DNA from: Osmia lignaria lignaria
Lineage: Eukaryota > Arthropoda > Insecta > Hymenoptera > Megachilidae
Assembly: GCF_051020975.1 (NCBI RefSeq)
Contig: NW_027478161.1
Location: 4,526,001 to 4,590,000 of the forward strand
Length of the DNA stretch: 64,000 bases
Direction of reading: 5' to 3'
A program made the translations under genes and the position numbers. Below are positions 1 through 12,583 of this stretch, one piece after another; the first letter of the stretch is position 1, and the number at the start of each line of letters is the position of its first letter. The notes beneath the pieces are model-generated. The model saw nothing but the letters and a program-made list of their open reading frames with translations, was not told the origin of the DNA and searched no databases.

Positions 1-27
1 CCATAGCTCGCTTCATTTCCGAGATAT
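1..27. repeat. Left partial satellite unit
   Basis: These 27 bases are the end of a unit that begins outside the window. They carry CTTCATTTCC in place of the usual CTTCGTTTCC. The same variant precedes the other 'A'-type units at 1638, 4858 and 6468, so the array and its five-unit order probably continue to the left. Confidence 0.93.
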
Positions 28-350
28 TTGCAGATTTATCTCAAGGGAAGGGGCCTGACGGACATGTTTCGAGATATTTCTTCTTCTTGTTGTTCTTCTT
101 CTGCACAGCTAAACTAGAAGTGGAATTTCCAGCTCGCAGTAGTGCAGTGTTATCACAAAGAAAGGGGCCACGGTGTTTCTGTATCTCTATTATGTTGGTG
201 CGGCTTCGGAACTTTTAAATATCTCGATATATCTCGAAAACTACGCTTCTGATCAAAAAATATCATAGAACATAAAAAGTAGGAAACTTAATTCTCTATA
301 AAAAAGGTCTCTTAATACTTTGCCATAGCTCGCTTCGTTTCCGAGATATT

Positions 351-383
351 TGCAGATTTATCTCAGGGGAAGGGGCCTGACGG
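351..383. repeat. Internal core repeat, copy 1 (representative unit)
   Basis: This 33-bp segment begins TGCAGATTTATCTCA and ends GGGGCCTGACGG. It aligns with the segment at 465-495 of the same unit. Using the common array form, 24 of the first 27 bases match, followed by a 2-bp gap and a shared ACGG. The pair occurs in essentially every full-length unit with the same 114-bp spacing. The similarity also shows in translation (QIYLKGRG against QSYLKERG), although I do not think it is translated. The pair indicates that the monomer arose by partial duplication of a shorter ancestor. Confidence 0.88.
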
Positions 384-464
384 ACATATTTCGAGATATT
401 TCTTCTTCTTGTTGTTCTTCTTCTGCACAGCGAAGCTGGAAGTGGCATTTGCAGCTCGCAATAG

Positions 465-495
465 TGCAGAGTTATCTCAAAGAAAGGGGCCACGG
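465..495. repeat. Internal core repeat, copy 2 (representative unit)
   Basis: This is the partner of the core at 351-383, starting TGCAGAGTTATCTCA and ending GGGGCCACGG, exactly 114 bp downstream. Both cores are preceded by AGCTCGC (327-333 and 453-459), but copy 1 has 17 bp and copy 2 has 5 bp between AGCTCGC and TGCAGA. The duplicated segment therefore probably began upstream of the core and has since gained or lost about 12 bp. The 208-bp units at 58947 and 60426 look like fusions of copy 1 into copy 2. Confidence 0.87.
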
Positions 496-3400
496 TGTTT
501 CTGTATCTCTATTATGTTTGTGCGGCTTCGGAGCTTTTAAATATCTCGATATATCTCGAAAACTACGCTTCTGATCAAAAAATATCATAGAACATAAATT
601 GTAGGAAACATAATTCTCTACAAAAAAGGTCCCTTAACATTTTGCCATAGCTCGCTTCGTTTCCGAGATATATGCAGATTTATCTCAAGGGAAGGGGCCT
701 GACGGACATATTTCGAGATATTTCTTCTTCTTGTTGTTCTTCTTCTGCACAGCTAAGCTGGAAGTGGCATTTGCAGCTCGCAATAGTGCAGAGTTATCTC
801 AAAGAAAGGGGCCACGGTGTTTCTGTATCTCTATTATGTTGGTGCGGCTTCGGAACTTTTAAATATCTTGATATATCTCGAGAACTACGCTTCTGATCAA
901 AAAATGTCATAGAACATAAATTGTAGGAAACATAATTCTCTACAAAAAAGGTCTCTTAAGATTTTGCCATAGCTCGTTTCGTTTCCGAGATATTTGCAGA
1001 TATATCTCAAGGGAAGGGGCCTGACGGACATATTTCGAGATATTTCTTCTTCTTGTTGTTCTTCTTCTGCACAGCTAAGCTGGAAGTGGCATTTGCAGCT
1101 CGCAATAGTGCAGAGTTATCTCAAAGAATGGGGCCACGGTGTTTCTGTATCTCTATTATGTTGGTGCGGCTTCGGAACTTTTAAATATCTTGATATATCT
1201 CGAGAACTACGCTTCTGATCAAAAAATATCATAGAACATGAATTGTAGGAAACATAATTCTCTACAAAAAACGTCTCTTAACATTTTGCCATAGCTCGCT
1301 TCGTTTCCGAGATATTTGCAGATTCAGCTCAAAGGAACTTGCCTGACGGACATATTTCGAGATATTTCTTCTTCTTGTTGTTCTTCCTCTGCACAGCTAA
1401 GCTGGAAGTGGCATTTGCAGCTCGCAATAGTGCAGAGTTATCTCAAAGAATGGGGCCACGGTGTTTCTGTATCTCTATTACATTGGTGCGGCTTCGGAAC
1501 TTTTAAATATCTTGATATATCTCGAGAACTACGCATCTGATCAAAAAATATCATACAACATAAAAAGTAGCAAACTTAATTCTCCACAAAAAAGGTCTCT
1601 TAACATTTTGCCATAGCTCGCTTCATTTCCGAGATATTTGCAGATTTATCTCAAGGGAAGGGGCCTGACGGACATGTTTCGAGATATTTCTTCTTCTTGT
1701 TGTTCTTCTTCTGCACAGCTAAACTAGAAGTGGAATTTCCAGCTCGCAGTAGTGCAGTGTTATCACAAAGAAAGGGGCCACGGTGTTTCTGTATCTCTAT
1801 TATGTTGGTGCGGCTTCGGAACTTTTAAATATCTCGATATATCTCGAAAACTACGCTTCTGATCAAAAAATATCATAGAACATAAATTGTAGGAAACATA
1901 ATTCTCTACAAAAAAGGTCTCTTAACGTTTTGCCATAGCTCGCTTCGTTTCCGAGATATTTGCAGATTTATCTCAAGGGAAGGGTCCAGACGGACATATT
2001 TCGAGATATTTCTTCTTCTTGTTGTTCTTCTTCTGCACAGCTAAGCTGGAAGTGGCATTTGCAGCTCGCAATAGTGCAGAGTTATCTCAAAGAATGGGGC
2101 CACGGTGTTTCTGTATCTCTATTATGTTGGTGCGGCTTCGGAACTTTTAAATATCTTGATATATCTCGAGAACTACGCTTCTGATCAAAAAATATCATAG
2201 AACATGAATTGTAGGAAACATAATTCTCTACAAAAAACGTCTCTTAACATTTTGCCATAGCTCGCTTCGTTTCCGAGATATTTGCAGATTCAGCTCAAAG
2301 GAACTTGCCTGACGGACATATTTCGAGATATTTCTTCTTCTTGTTGTTCTTCCTCTGCACAGCTAAGCTGGAAGTGGCATTTGCAGCTCGCAATAGTGCA
2401 GAGTTATCTCAAAGAATGGGGCCACGGTGTTTCTGTATCTCTATTACATTGGTGCGGCTTCGGAACTTTTAAATATCTTGATATATCTCGAGAACTACGC
2501 TTCTGATCAAAAAATATCATAGAACATGAATTGTAGGAAACATAATTCTCTACAAAAAACGTCTCTTAACATTTTGCCATAGCTCGCTTCGTTTCCGAGA
2601 TATTTGCAGATTCAGCTCAAAGGAACTTGCCTGACGGACATATTTCGAGATATTTCTTCTTCTTGTTGTTCTTCCTCTGCACAGCTAAGCTGGAAGTGGC
2701 ATTTGCAGCTCGCAATAGTGCAGAGTTATCTCAAAGAATGGGGCCACGGTGTTTCTGTATCTCTATTATGTTGGTGCGGCTTCGGAAGTTTTAAATATCT
2801 TGATATATCTCGAGAACTACGCTTCTGATCAAAAAATATCATAGAACATAAATTGTAGGAAACATAATTCTCCACAAAAAAGGTCTCTTAAGATTTTGCC
2901 ATAGCTCGTTTCGTTTCCGAGATATTTGCAGATATATCTCAAGGGAAGGGGCCTAACGGACATATGTCGAGATATTTCTTCTTCTTGTTGTTCTTCCTCT
3001 GCACTGCTAAGCTGGAAGTGGCATTTGCAGCTCGCAATAGTGCAGAGTTATCTCAAAGAAATGGGCCACGGTGTTTCTGTATCTCTATTATGTTGGTGCG
3101 GCTTCGGAGCTTTTAAATATCTCGATATATCTCGAAAACTACGCTTCTGATCAAAAAATATCATAGAACGTAAATTGTAGGAAACATAATTCTCTACAAA
3201 AAAGGTCTCTTAACATTTTGCCATATCTCGCTTCGTTTCCGAGATATATGCAGATTTATCTCAAGGGAAGGGGCCTGACGGACATATTTCGAGATATTTC
3301 TTCTTCTTGTTGTTCTTCTTCTGCACAGCTAAGCTGGAAGTGGCATTTGCAGCTCGCAATAGTGCAGAGTTATCTCAAAGAAAGGGGCCACGGTGTTTCT

Positions 3401-6400
3401 GTATCTCTATTATGTTGGTGCGGCTTCGGAACTTTTAAATATCTTGATATATCTCGAGAACTACGCATCTGATCAAATAATATCATAGAACATAAATTGT
3501 AGGAAACATAATTCTCTACAAAAAAGGTATCTTAACATTTTGCCATAGCTCGCTTCCTTTCCGAGATATATGCAGATTTATCTCAAGGGAAGGGGCCTGA
3601 CGGACATATTTCGAGATATTTCTTCTTCTTGTTGTTCTTCTTCTGCACAGCTAAGCTGGAAGTGGCATTTGCAGCTCGCAATAGTGCAGAGTTACCTCAA
3701 AGAAAGGGGCCACGGTGTTTCTGTATCTCTATTATGTTGGTGCGGCTTCGGAGCTTTTAAATATCTCGATATATCTCGAAAACTACGCTTCTGATCAAAA
3801 AATATCATAGAACATAAATTGTAGGAAACATAATTCTCTACAAAAAAGTTCTCTTAACGTTTTGCCATAGCTCGCTTCGTTTCCGAGATATTTGCAGATT
3901 TATCTCAAGGGAAGGGTCCAGACGGACATATTTCGAGATATTTCTTCTTCTTGTTGTTCTTCTTCTGCACAGCTAAGCTGGAAGTGGCATTTGCAGCTCG
4001 CAATAGTGCAGAGTTACCTCAAAGAAAGGGGCCACGGTGTTTCTGTATCTCTATTATGTTGGTGCGGCTTCGGAGCTTTTAAATATCTCGATATATCTCG
4101 AAAACTACGCTTCTGATCAAAAAATATCATAGAACATAAATTGTAGGAAACATAATTCTCTACAAAAAAGGTCTCTTAACGTTTTGCCATAGCTCGCTTC
4201 GTTTCCGAGATATTTGCAGATTTATCTCAAGGGAAGGGTCCAGACGGACATATTTCGAGATATTTCTTCTTCTTGTTGTTCTTCTTCTGCACAGCTAAGC
4301 TGGAAGTGGCATTTGCAGCTCGCAATAGTGCAGAGTTATCTCAAAGAATGGGGCCACGGTGTTTCTGTATCTCTATTATGTTGGTGCGGCTTCGGAACTT
4401 TTAAATATCTTGATATATCTCGAGAACTACGCTTCTGATCAAAAAATATCATAGAACATGAATTGTAGGAAACATAATTCTCTACAAAAAACGTCTCTTA
4501 ACATTTTGCCATAGCTCGCTTCGTTTCCGAGATATTTGCAGATTCAGCTCAAAGGAACTTGCCTGACGGACATATTTCGAGATATTTCTTCTTCTTGTTG
4601 TTCTTCCTCTGCACAGCTAAGCTGGAAGTGGCATTTGCAGCTCGCAATAGTGCAGAGTTATCTCAAAGAATGGGGCCACGGTGTTTCTGTATCTCTATTA
4701 CATTGGTGCGGCTTCGGAACTTTTAAATATCTTGATATATCTCGAGAACTACGCATCTGATCAAAAAATATCATACAACATAAAAAGTAGCAAACTTAAT
4801 TCTCCACAAAAAAGGTCTCTTAACATTTTGCCATAGCTCGCTTCATTTCCGAGATATTTGCAGATTTATCTCAAGGGAAGGGGCCTGACGGACATGTTTC
4901 GAGATATTTCTTCTTCTTGTTGTTCTTCTTCTGCACAGCTAAACTAGAAGTGGAATTTCCAGCTCGCAGTAGTGCAGTGTTATCACAAAGAAAGGGGCCA
5001 CGGTGTTTCTGTATCTCTATTATGTTGGTGCGGCTTCGGAACTTTTAAATATCTCGATATATCTCGAAAACTACGCTTCTGATCAAAAAATATCATAGAA
5101 CATAAATTGTAGGAAACATAATTCTCTACAAAAAAGGTCCCTTAACATTTTGCCATAGCTCGCTTCGTTTCCGAGATATATGCAGATTTATCTCAAGGGA
5201 AGGGGCCTGACGGACATATTTCGAGATATTTCTTCTTCTTGTTGTTCTTCTTCTGCACAGCTAAGCTGGAAGTGGCATTTGCAGCTCGCAATAGTGCAGA
5301 GTTATCTCAAAGAAAGGGGCCACGGTGTTTCTGTATCTCTATTATGTTGGTGCGGCTTCGGAACTTTTAAATATCTTGATATATCTCGAGAACTACGCTT
5401 CTGATCAAAAAATGTCATAGAACATAAATTGTAGGAAACATAATTCTCTACAAAAAAGGTCTCTTAAGATTTTGCCATAGCTCGTTTCGTTTCCGAGATA
5501 TTTGCAGATATATCTCAAGGGAAGGGGCCTGACGGACATATTTCGAGATATTTCTTCTTCTTGTTGTTCTTCTTCTGCACAGCTAAGCTGGAAGTGGCAT
5601 TTGCAGCTCGCAATAGTGCAGAGTTATCTCAAAGAAAGGGGCCACCGTGTTTCTGTATCTCTATTATGTTGGTGCGGCTTCGGAATTTTTAAATATCCCG
5701 ATATATCTCGAAAACTACGCTTCTGATCAAAAAATATCATAGAACATAAATTGTAGGAAATATAATTCTCTACAAAAAAGGTCTCTTAACATTTTGCCAT
5801 AGCTCGCTTCGTTTCCGAGATATTTGCAGATTTATCTCAAGGGAAGGGGCCTGACGGACATATTTCGAGATATTTCTTCTTCTTGTTGTTCTTCTTCTGC
5901 ACAGCTAAGCTGGAAGTGGCATTTGCAGCTCGCAATAGTGCAGAGTTATCTCAAAGAATGGGGCCACGGTGTTTCTGTATCTCTATTATGTTGGTGCGGC
6001 TTCGGAACTTTTAAATATCTTGATATATCTCGAGAACTACGCTTCTGATCAAAAAATATCATAGAACATGAATTGTAGGAAACATAATTCTCTACAAAAA
6101 ACGTCTCTTAACATTTTGCCATAGCTCGCTTCGTTTCCGAGATATTTGCAGATTCAGCTCAAAGGAACTTGCCTGACGGACATATTTCGAGGTATTTCTT
6201 CTTCTTGTTGTTCTTCCTCTGCACAGCTAAGCTGGAAGTGGCATTTGCAGCTCGCAATAGTGCAGAGTTATCTCAAAGAATGGGGCCACGGTGTTTCTGT
6301 ATCTCTATTACATTGGTGCGGCTTCGGAACTTTTAAATATCTTGATATATCTCGAGAACTACGCATCTGATCAAAAAATATCATACAACATAAAAAGTAG

Positions 6401-9400
6401 CAAACTTAATTCTCCACAAAAAAGGTCTCTTAACATTTTGCCATAGCTCGCTTCATTTCCGAGATATTTGCAGATTTATCTCAAGGGAAGGGGCCTGACG
6501 GACATGTTTCGAGATATTTCTTCTTCTTGTTGTTCTTCTTCTGCACAGCTAAACTAGAAGTGGAATTTCCAGCTCGCAGTAGTGCAGTGTTATCACAAAG
6601 AAAGGGGCCACGGTGTTTCTGTATCTCTATTATGTTGGTGCGGCTTCGGAACTTTTAAATATCTCGATATATCTCGAGAACTACGCATCTGAGCAAAAAA
6701 TATCATAGAACATAAAAAGTAGGAAACTTAATTCTCTACAAATAAGGTCTCTTAACATTTTGCCATAGCTCGCTTCGTTTCCGAGATATTTGCAGAGTTA
6801 TCTCAAGGGAAGGGGCCTGACGGACATATTTCGAGATATTTCTTCTTCTTGTTGTTCTTCTTCTGCACAGCTAAGCTGGAAGTGGCATTTGCAGCGCGCA
6901 ATAGTGCAGAGTTATCTCAAAGAAAGGAGCCACGGTGTTTCTGTATCTCTATTATGTTACTGCGGCTTCGGAACTTTTAAATATCTCGATATATCTCGAA
7001 AACTACGCTTCTGATCAAGAAATATCATAGAAGGTAAATTGTAGGAAACATAATTCTCTAGAAAAAAGGTCTCTTAACATTTTGCCATAGCTCGCTTCGT
7101 TTCCGAGATATTTGCAGATTTATCTCAAGGGAAGGGGTCTGACGGACATATTTCGAGATATTTCTTCTTCTTGTTGTTCTTCTTCTGCACAGCTAAGCTG
7201 GAAGTGGCATTTGCAGCTCGCAATAGTGCAGAGTTATCTCAAAGAAAGGGGCCACCGTGTTTCTGTATCTCTATTATGTTGGTGCGGCTTCGGAATTTTT
7301 AAATATCTCGATATATCTCGAAAACTACGCTTCTGATCAAAAACTATCATAGAACATAAATTGTAGGAAATATAATTCTCTACAAAAAAGGTCTGTTAAC
7401 ATTTTGCCATAGCTCGCTTCGTTTCCGAGATATTTGCAGATTTATCTCAAGGGAAGGGGCCTGACGGACATATTTCGAGATATTTCTTCTTCTTGTTGTT
7501 CTTCTTCTGCACAGCTAAGCTGGAAGTGGCATTTGCGGCTCGCAATAGTGCAGAGTTATCTCAAAGAGAAGGGCCACGGTGTTTCTGTATCTCTATTATG
7601 TTGGTGCGGCTTCGGAACTTTTAAATATCTTGATATATCTCGAGAACTACGCATCTGATAAAAAAATATCATACTACATAAAAAGTAGGAAACTTAATTC
7701 TCTACAAGAAAGGTCTCTAAACATTTTGCCATAGCTCCCTTCGTTTCCGAGATATTTGCAGATTTATCTCAAGGGAAGGGGCCTGACGGACATATTTCGA
7801 GATATTTCTTCTTCTTGTTGTTCTTCTTCTGCACAGCTAAGCTGGAAGTGGCATTTGCAGCTCGCAATAGTGCAGAGTTATCTCAAAGAAAGGGGCCACG
7901 GTGTTTCTGTATCTCTATTATGTTGGTGCGGCTTCGGAACTTTTAAATATCTTGATATATCTCGAGAACTACGCATCTGATCAAAAAATATCATAGAACA
8001 TAAAAAGTAGGAAACTTAATTCTCTACAAAAAAGGTCTCTTAACATTTTGCCATAGCTCGCTTCGTTTCCGAGATATTTGCAGATTTATCTCAAGGGAAG
8101 GGGCCTAACGGACATATTTCGAGATATTTCTTCTTCTTGTTGTTCTTCTTCTGCACAGCTAAACTGGAAGTGGCATTTCCAGCTCGCAATAGTGCAGAGT
8201 TATCTCAAAGAAAGGGGCCACGGTGTTTCTGTATCTCTATTATGTTTGTGCGGCTTCGGAACTTTTAAATATCTCGATATATCTCGAGAACTACGCATCT
8301 GAGCAAAAAATATCATAGAACATAAAAAGTAGGAAACTTAATTCTCTACAAATAAGGTCTCTTAACATTTTGCCATAGCTCGCTTCGTTTCCGAGATATT
8401 TGCAGAGTTATCTCAAGGGAAGGGGCCTGACGGACATATTTCGAGATATTTCTTCTTCTTGTTGTTCTTCTTCTGCACAGCTAAGCTGGAAGTGGCATTT
8501 GCAGCTCGCAATAGTGCAGAGTTACCTCAAAGAAAGGGGCCACGGTGTTTCTGTATCTCTATTATGTTGGTGCCGCTTCGGAACTTTTAAATATCTTGAT
8601 ATATCTCGAAAACTACGGTTCTGATCAAAAAATATCATAGAACATAAATTGTAGGAAACATAATTCTCTACAAAAAAGGTCTGTGAACATTTTGCCATAG
8701 CTCTCTTCGTTTCCGAGATATTTGCAGATTTATCTCAAGGGAAGGGGCCTGACGGACATATTTCGAGATATTTCTTCTTCTTGTTGTTCTTCTTCTGCAC
8801 AGCTAAGCTGGAAGTGGCATTTGCGGCTCGCAATAGTGCAGAGTTATCTCAAAGAGAGGGGCCACGGTGTTTCTGTATCTCTATTATGTTGGTGCGGCTT
8901 CGGAACTTTTAAATATCTTGATATATCTCGAGAACTACGCATCTGATCAAAAAATATCATGGAACATAAAAAGTAGAAAACTTAATTCTCTACAAAAAAG
9001 GTCTTTTAACATTTTGCCATAGCTCGCTTCGTTTCCGAGATATTTGCAGATTTATCTCAAGGGAAGGGGCCTGACGGACATATTTCGAGATATTTCTTCT
9101 TCTTGTTGTTCTTCTTCTGCACAGCTAAGCTGGAAGTGGCATTTGCGGCTCGCAATAGTGCAGAGTTATCTCAAAGAGAGGGGCCACGGTGTTTCTGTAT
9201 CTCTATTATGTTGGTGCGGCTTCGGAACTTTTAAATATCTTGATATATCTCGAGAACTACGCATCTGATAAAAAAATATCATACTACATAAAAAGTAGGA
9301 AACTTAATTCTCTACAAGAAAGGTCTCTAAACATTTTGCGATAGCTCGCTTCGTTTCCGAGATATTTGCAGATTTATCTCAAGGGAAGGGGCCAGACGGA

Positions 9401-10009
9401 CATATTTCTAGATATTTCTTCTTCTTGTTGTTCTTCTTCTGCACAGCTAAGCTGGAAGTGACATTTGCAGCTCGCAATAGTGCAGAGTTATCTCAAAGAG
9501 AGGGGCCACGGTGTTTCTGTATCTCTATTATGTTGGTGCGGCTTCGGAACTTTTAAATATCTTGATATATCTCGAGAACTACGCATCTGATCAAAAAATA
9601 TCATACAACATAAAAAGTAGGAAACTTAATTCTCTACAAAAAAGGTCTCTTAACATTTTGCCATCGCTCGCTTCGTTTCCGAGATATTTGCAGATTTATC
9701 TCAAGGGAAGGGGCCTGACGGACATATTTCGAGATATTTCTTCTTCTTGTTGTTCTTCTTCTGCACAGCTAAGCTGGAAGTGGCACTTGCAGCTCGCAAT
9801 AGTGCAGAGTTATCTCAAAGAAAGGGGCCACGGTGTTTCTGTATCTCTATTATGTTTGTGCGGCTTCGGAACTTTTAAATATCTCGATATATCTCGAAAA
9901 CTACGCTTCTGATCAAGAAATATCATAGAAGGTAAATTGTAGGAAACATAATTCTCTAGAAAAAAGGTCTCTTAACATTTTGCCATAGCTCGCTTCGTTT
10001 CCGAGATAT

Positions 10010-12263
10010 TTGCAGATTTATCTCAAGGGAAGGGGTCTGACGGACATATTTCGAGATATTTCTTCTTCTTGTTGTTCTTCTTCTGCACAGCTAAGCTGGA
10101 AGTGGCATTTGCAGCTCGCAATAGTGCAGAGTTATCTCAAAGAAAGGGGCCACCGTGTTTCTGTATCTCTATTATGTTGGTGCGGCTTCGGAATTTTTAA
10201 ATATCTCGATATATCTCGAAAACTACGCTTCTGATCAAAAACTATCATAGAACATAAATTGTAGGAAATATAATTCTCTACAAAAAAGGTCTCTTAACAT
10301 TTTGCCATAGCTCGCTTCGTTTCCGAGATATTTGCAGATTTATCTCAAGGGAAGGGGCCTGACGGACATATTTCGAGATATTTCTTCTTCTTGTTGTTCT
10401 TCTTCTGCACAGCTAAGCTGGAAGTGGCATTTGCGGCTCGCAATAGTGCAGAGTTATCTCAAAGAGAGGGGCCACGGTGTTTCTGTATCTCTATTATGTT
10501 GGTGCGGCTTCGGAACTTTTAAATATCTTGATATATCTCGAGAACTACGCATCTGATAAAAAAATATCATACTACATAAAAAGTAGGAAACTTAATTCTC
10601 TACAAGAAAGGTCTCTAAACATTTTGCCATAGCTCCCTTCGTTTCCGAGATATTTGCAGATTTATCTCAAGGGAAGGGGCCTGACGGACATATTTCGAGA
10701 TATTTCTTCTTCTTGTTGTTCTTCTTCTGCACAGCTAAGCTGGAAGTGGCATTTGCAGCTCGCAATAGTGCAGAGTTATCTCAAAGAAAGGGGCCACGGT
10801 GTTTCTGTATCTCTATTATGTTGGTGCGGCTTCGGAACTTTTAAATATCTTGATATATCTCGAGAACTACGCATCTGATCAAAAAATATCATAGAACATA
10901 AAAAGTAGGAAACTTAATTCTCTACAAAAAAGGTCTCTTAACATTTTGCCATAGCTCGCTTCGTTTCCGAGATATTTGCAGATTTATCTCAAGGGAAGGG
11001 GCCTAACGGACATATTTCGAGATATTTCTTCTTCTTGTTGTTCTTCTTCTGCACAGCTAAACTGGAAGTGGCATTTCCAGCTCGCAATAGTGCAGAGTTA
11101 TCTCAAAGAAAGGGGCCACGGTGTTTCTGTATCTCTATTATGTTTGTGCGGCTTCGGAACTTTTAAATATCTCGATATATCTCGAGAACTACGCATCTGA
11201 GCAAAAAATATCATAGAACATAAAAAGTAGGAAACTTAATTCTCTACAAATAAGGTCTCTTAACATTTTGCCATAGCTCGCTTCGTTTCCGAGATATTTG
11301 CAGATTTATCTCAAGGGAAGGGGGCTGACGGACATATTTCGAGATATTTCTTCTTCTTGTTGTTCTTCTTCTGCACAGCTAACCTCGAAGTGGCATTTGC
11401 AGCTCGCAATAGTGCAGAGTTATCTCAAAGAAAGGGGCCACGGTGTTTCTGTATCTCTATTATGTTGGTGCGGCTTCGGAACTTTTAAATATCTTGATAT
11501 ATCTCGAGAACTACGCATCTGATCAAAAAATATCATAGAACATAAAAAGTAGGAAACTTAATTCGCTACAAATAAGGTCTCTGAACATTTTGCCATAGCT
11601 CGGTTCGTTTCCGAAATATTTGCAGATTTATCTCAAGGGAAGGGGCCTGACGGACATATTTCGAGATGTTTCTTCTTCTTGTTGTTCTTCTTCTGCACAG
11701 CTAAGCTGGAAGTGGCATTTGCAGCGCGCAATAGTGCAGAGTTATCTCAAAGAAAGGAGCCACGGTGTTTCTGTATCTCTATTATGTTACTGCGGCTTCG
11801 GAACTTTTAAATATCTCGATATATCTCGAAAACTACGCTTCTGATCAAGAAATATCATAGAAGGTAAATTGTAGGAAACATAATTCTCTAGAAAAAAGGT
11901 CTCTTAACATTTTGCCATAGCTCGCTTCGTTTCCGAGATATTTGCAGATTTATCTCAAGGGAAGGGGTCTGACGGACATATTTCGAGATATTTCTTCTTC
12001 TTGTTGTTCTTCTTCTGCACAGCTAAGCTGGAAGTGGCATTTGCAGCTCGCAATAGTGCAGAGTTATCTCAAAGAAAGGGGCCACCGTGTTTCTGTATCT
12101 CTATTATGTTGGTGCGGCTTCGGAATTTTTAAATATCTCGATATATCTCGAAAACTACGCTTCTGATCAAAAAATATCATAGAACATAAATTGTAGGAAA
12201 TATAATTCTCTACAAAAAAGGTCTCTTAACATTTTGCAATAGCTCGCTTCGTTTCCGAGATAT
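10010..12263. repeat. Seven-unit block, first copy (partner at 14838)
   Basis: Units at 10010, 10332, 10654, 10976, 11298, 11620 and 11942 carry the same ordered private variants as the block starting at 14838. Examples are CAAAAACTATC in the first, CATACTACAT in the second, GGCATTTCCAGC in the fourth, CTAACCTCGAAG in the fifth and GAGATGTTTC in the sixth. By eye I see only scattered single-base differences, for example TCTCTTAAC against TCTCTTCAC and GGTCTGACGG against GGTCTGATGG. The lag is 4,828 bp, which is 15 units minus the 2-bp deletion at 12264. Confidence 0.88.
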
Positions 12264-12583
12264 TTGCAGATTTATCTCAAGGGAAGGGGCCTGACGGACA
12301 TATTTCGAGATTTCTTCTTCTTGTTGTTCTTCTTCTGCACAGCTAAGCTGGAAGTGGCATTTGCAGCTCGCAATAGTGCAGAGTTATCTCAAAGAAAGGG
12401 GCCACGGTGTTTCTGTATCCCTATTATGTTGGTGCGGCTTCGGAACTTTTAAATGTCTTGATATATCTCGAGAACTACGCATCTGATCAAAAAATATCAT
12501 AGAACATAAGAAGTAGGAAACTTAATTCTCTACAAAAAAGGTCTCTTTACATTTTGCCATAGCTTGCTTCGTTTCCGAGATAT
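12264..12583. repeat. 320-bp unit: 2-bp deletion
   Basis: GAGATATTTC has become GAGATTTC near 12307-12313, a loss of 2 bp. It is the only unit in the window with this change, which makes it a useful private marker. The counterpart unit after the second seven-unit block (17092) does not carry it. Confidence 0.95.

Larger units (their letters stand above)
342..548. repeat. CGAGATATTT direct and inverted motif set (representative unit)
   Basis: CGAGATATTT occurs at 342-351 and again at 392-401. Its exact reverse complement AAATATCTCG is at 539-548 and is followed by GATATATCTCG, which contains the 8-bp palindrome GATATATC. The arrangement is kept in most units of the array, apart from single-base variants such as CGAAATATTT at 17736 and 18058. 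The arms are 137 or more bases apart, so a stable hairpin in duplex DNA is not implied. The motif could be a protein-binding element or a remnant of the ancestral short repeat. Confidence 0.8.
350..671. repeat. Representative satellite monomer (322 bp)
   Basis: This is a typical unit, used to describe the architecture. In order it holds: core repeat 1 (351-383); a CGAGATATTT motif (392-401) running into a TTC-rich tract to about 424; a GGAAGTGGCATTT segment; core repeat 2 (465-495); a GTTTCTGTATCTCTATTATG segment; a GCTTCGGA segment; the inverted motif AAATATCTCG (539-548) followed by GATATATCTCG; a GATC site next to an A6 tract; then a second A6 tract; and finally the CATAGCTCGCTTCG segment leading to the next anchor. 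Two linked 3' haplotypes exist across the array. One carries CTCGAGAAC with AAAAAGTAGG, the other CTCGAAAAC with AAATTGTAGG. The linkage is strong but not complete: the unit at 3248 is a recombinant. Confidence 0.95.
28..6789. repeat. Higher-order domain I: five-unit (1,610-bp) order
   Basis: Twenty-one units. A highly distinctive 'A' unit occurs at 28, 1638, 4858 and 6468, at spacings of 5, 10 and 5 units. It carries ACATGTTTCG, AAACTAGAAG, GGAATTTCCAGC, CGCAGTAGTGCAGTG and TTATCACAAAG. A second marker unit at 1316, 4536 and 6146 carries GATTCAGCTCAAAGGAACTT, ATTACATTGG, CATACAACAT and TAGCAAAC, and each time lies directly before an 'A' unit. Most units have the local variant AAAGAATGGGG. 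The middle ten-unit stretch lacks an expected 'A' unit at 3248, so it was replaced or reshuffled there. The five-unit order is therefore clear but not perfect. Confidence 0.88.

Noticed and set aside
350..574. A 74-codon open frame present in most units on the plus strand (TTGCAG to CTTCTGA or CATCTGA)
   Set aside because: In nearly all units the frame begins with TTG; only those at 672, 3248, 3570 and 5180 have a true ATG. It is broken by stops or indels in several units (28, 1638, 4858, 6468, 9366, 12264, 12906, 13550, 25463, 61263). Amino-acid-changing variants are as common as the satellite variation in general, and other frames are also open. It is best explained by repetition of one chance frame.
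9511..9912. A 133-codon frame crossing a unit boundary, and similar 68-codon frames at 51690 and 56197
   Set aside because: They arise from a GTG-started alternative frame; those at 51690 and 56197 exist because of the 1-bp deletion in those units. Other units at the same position have stops. No support as genes.
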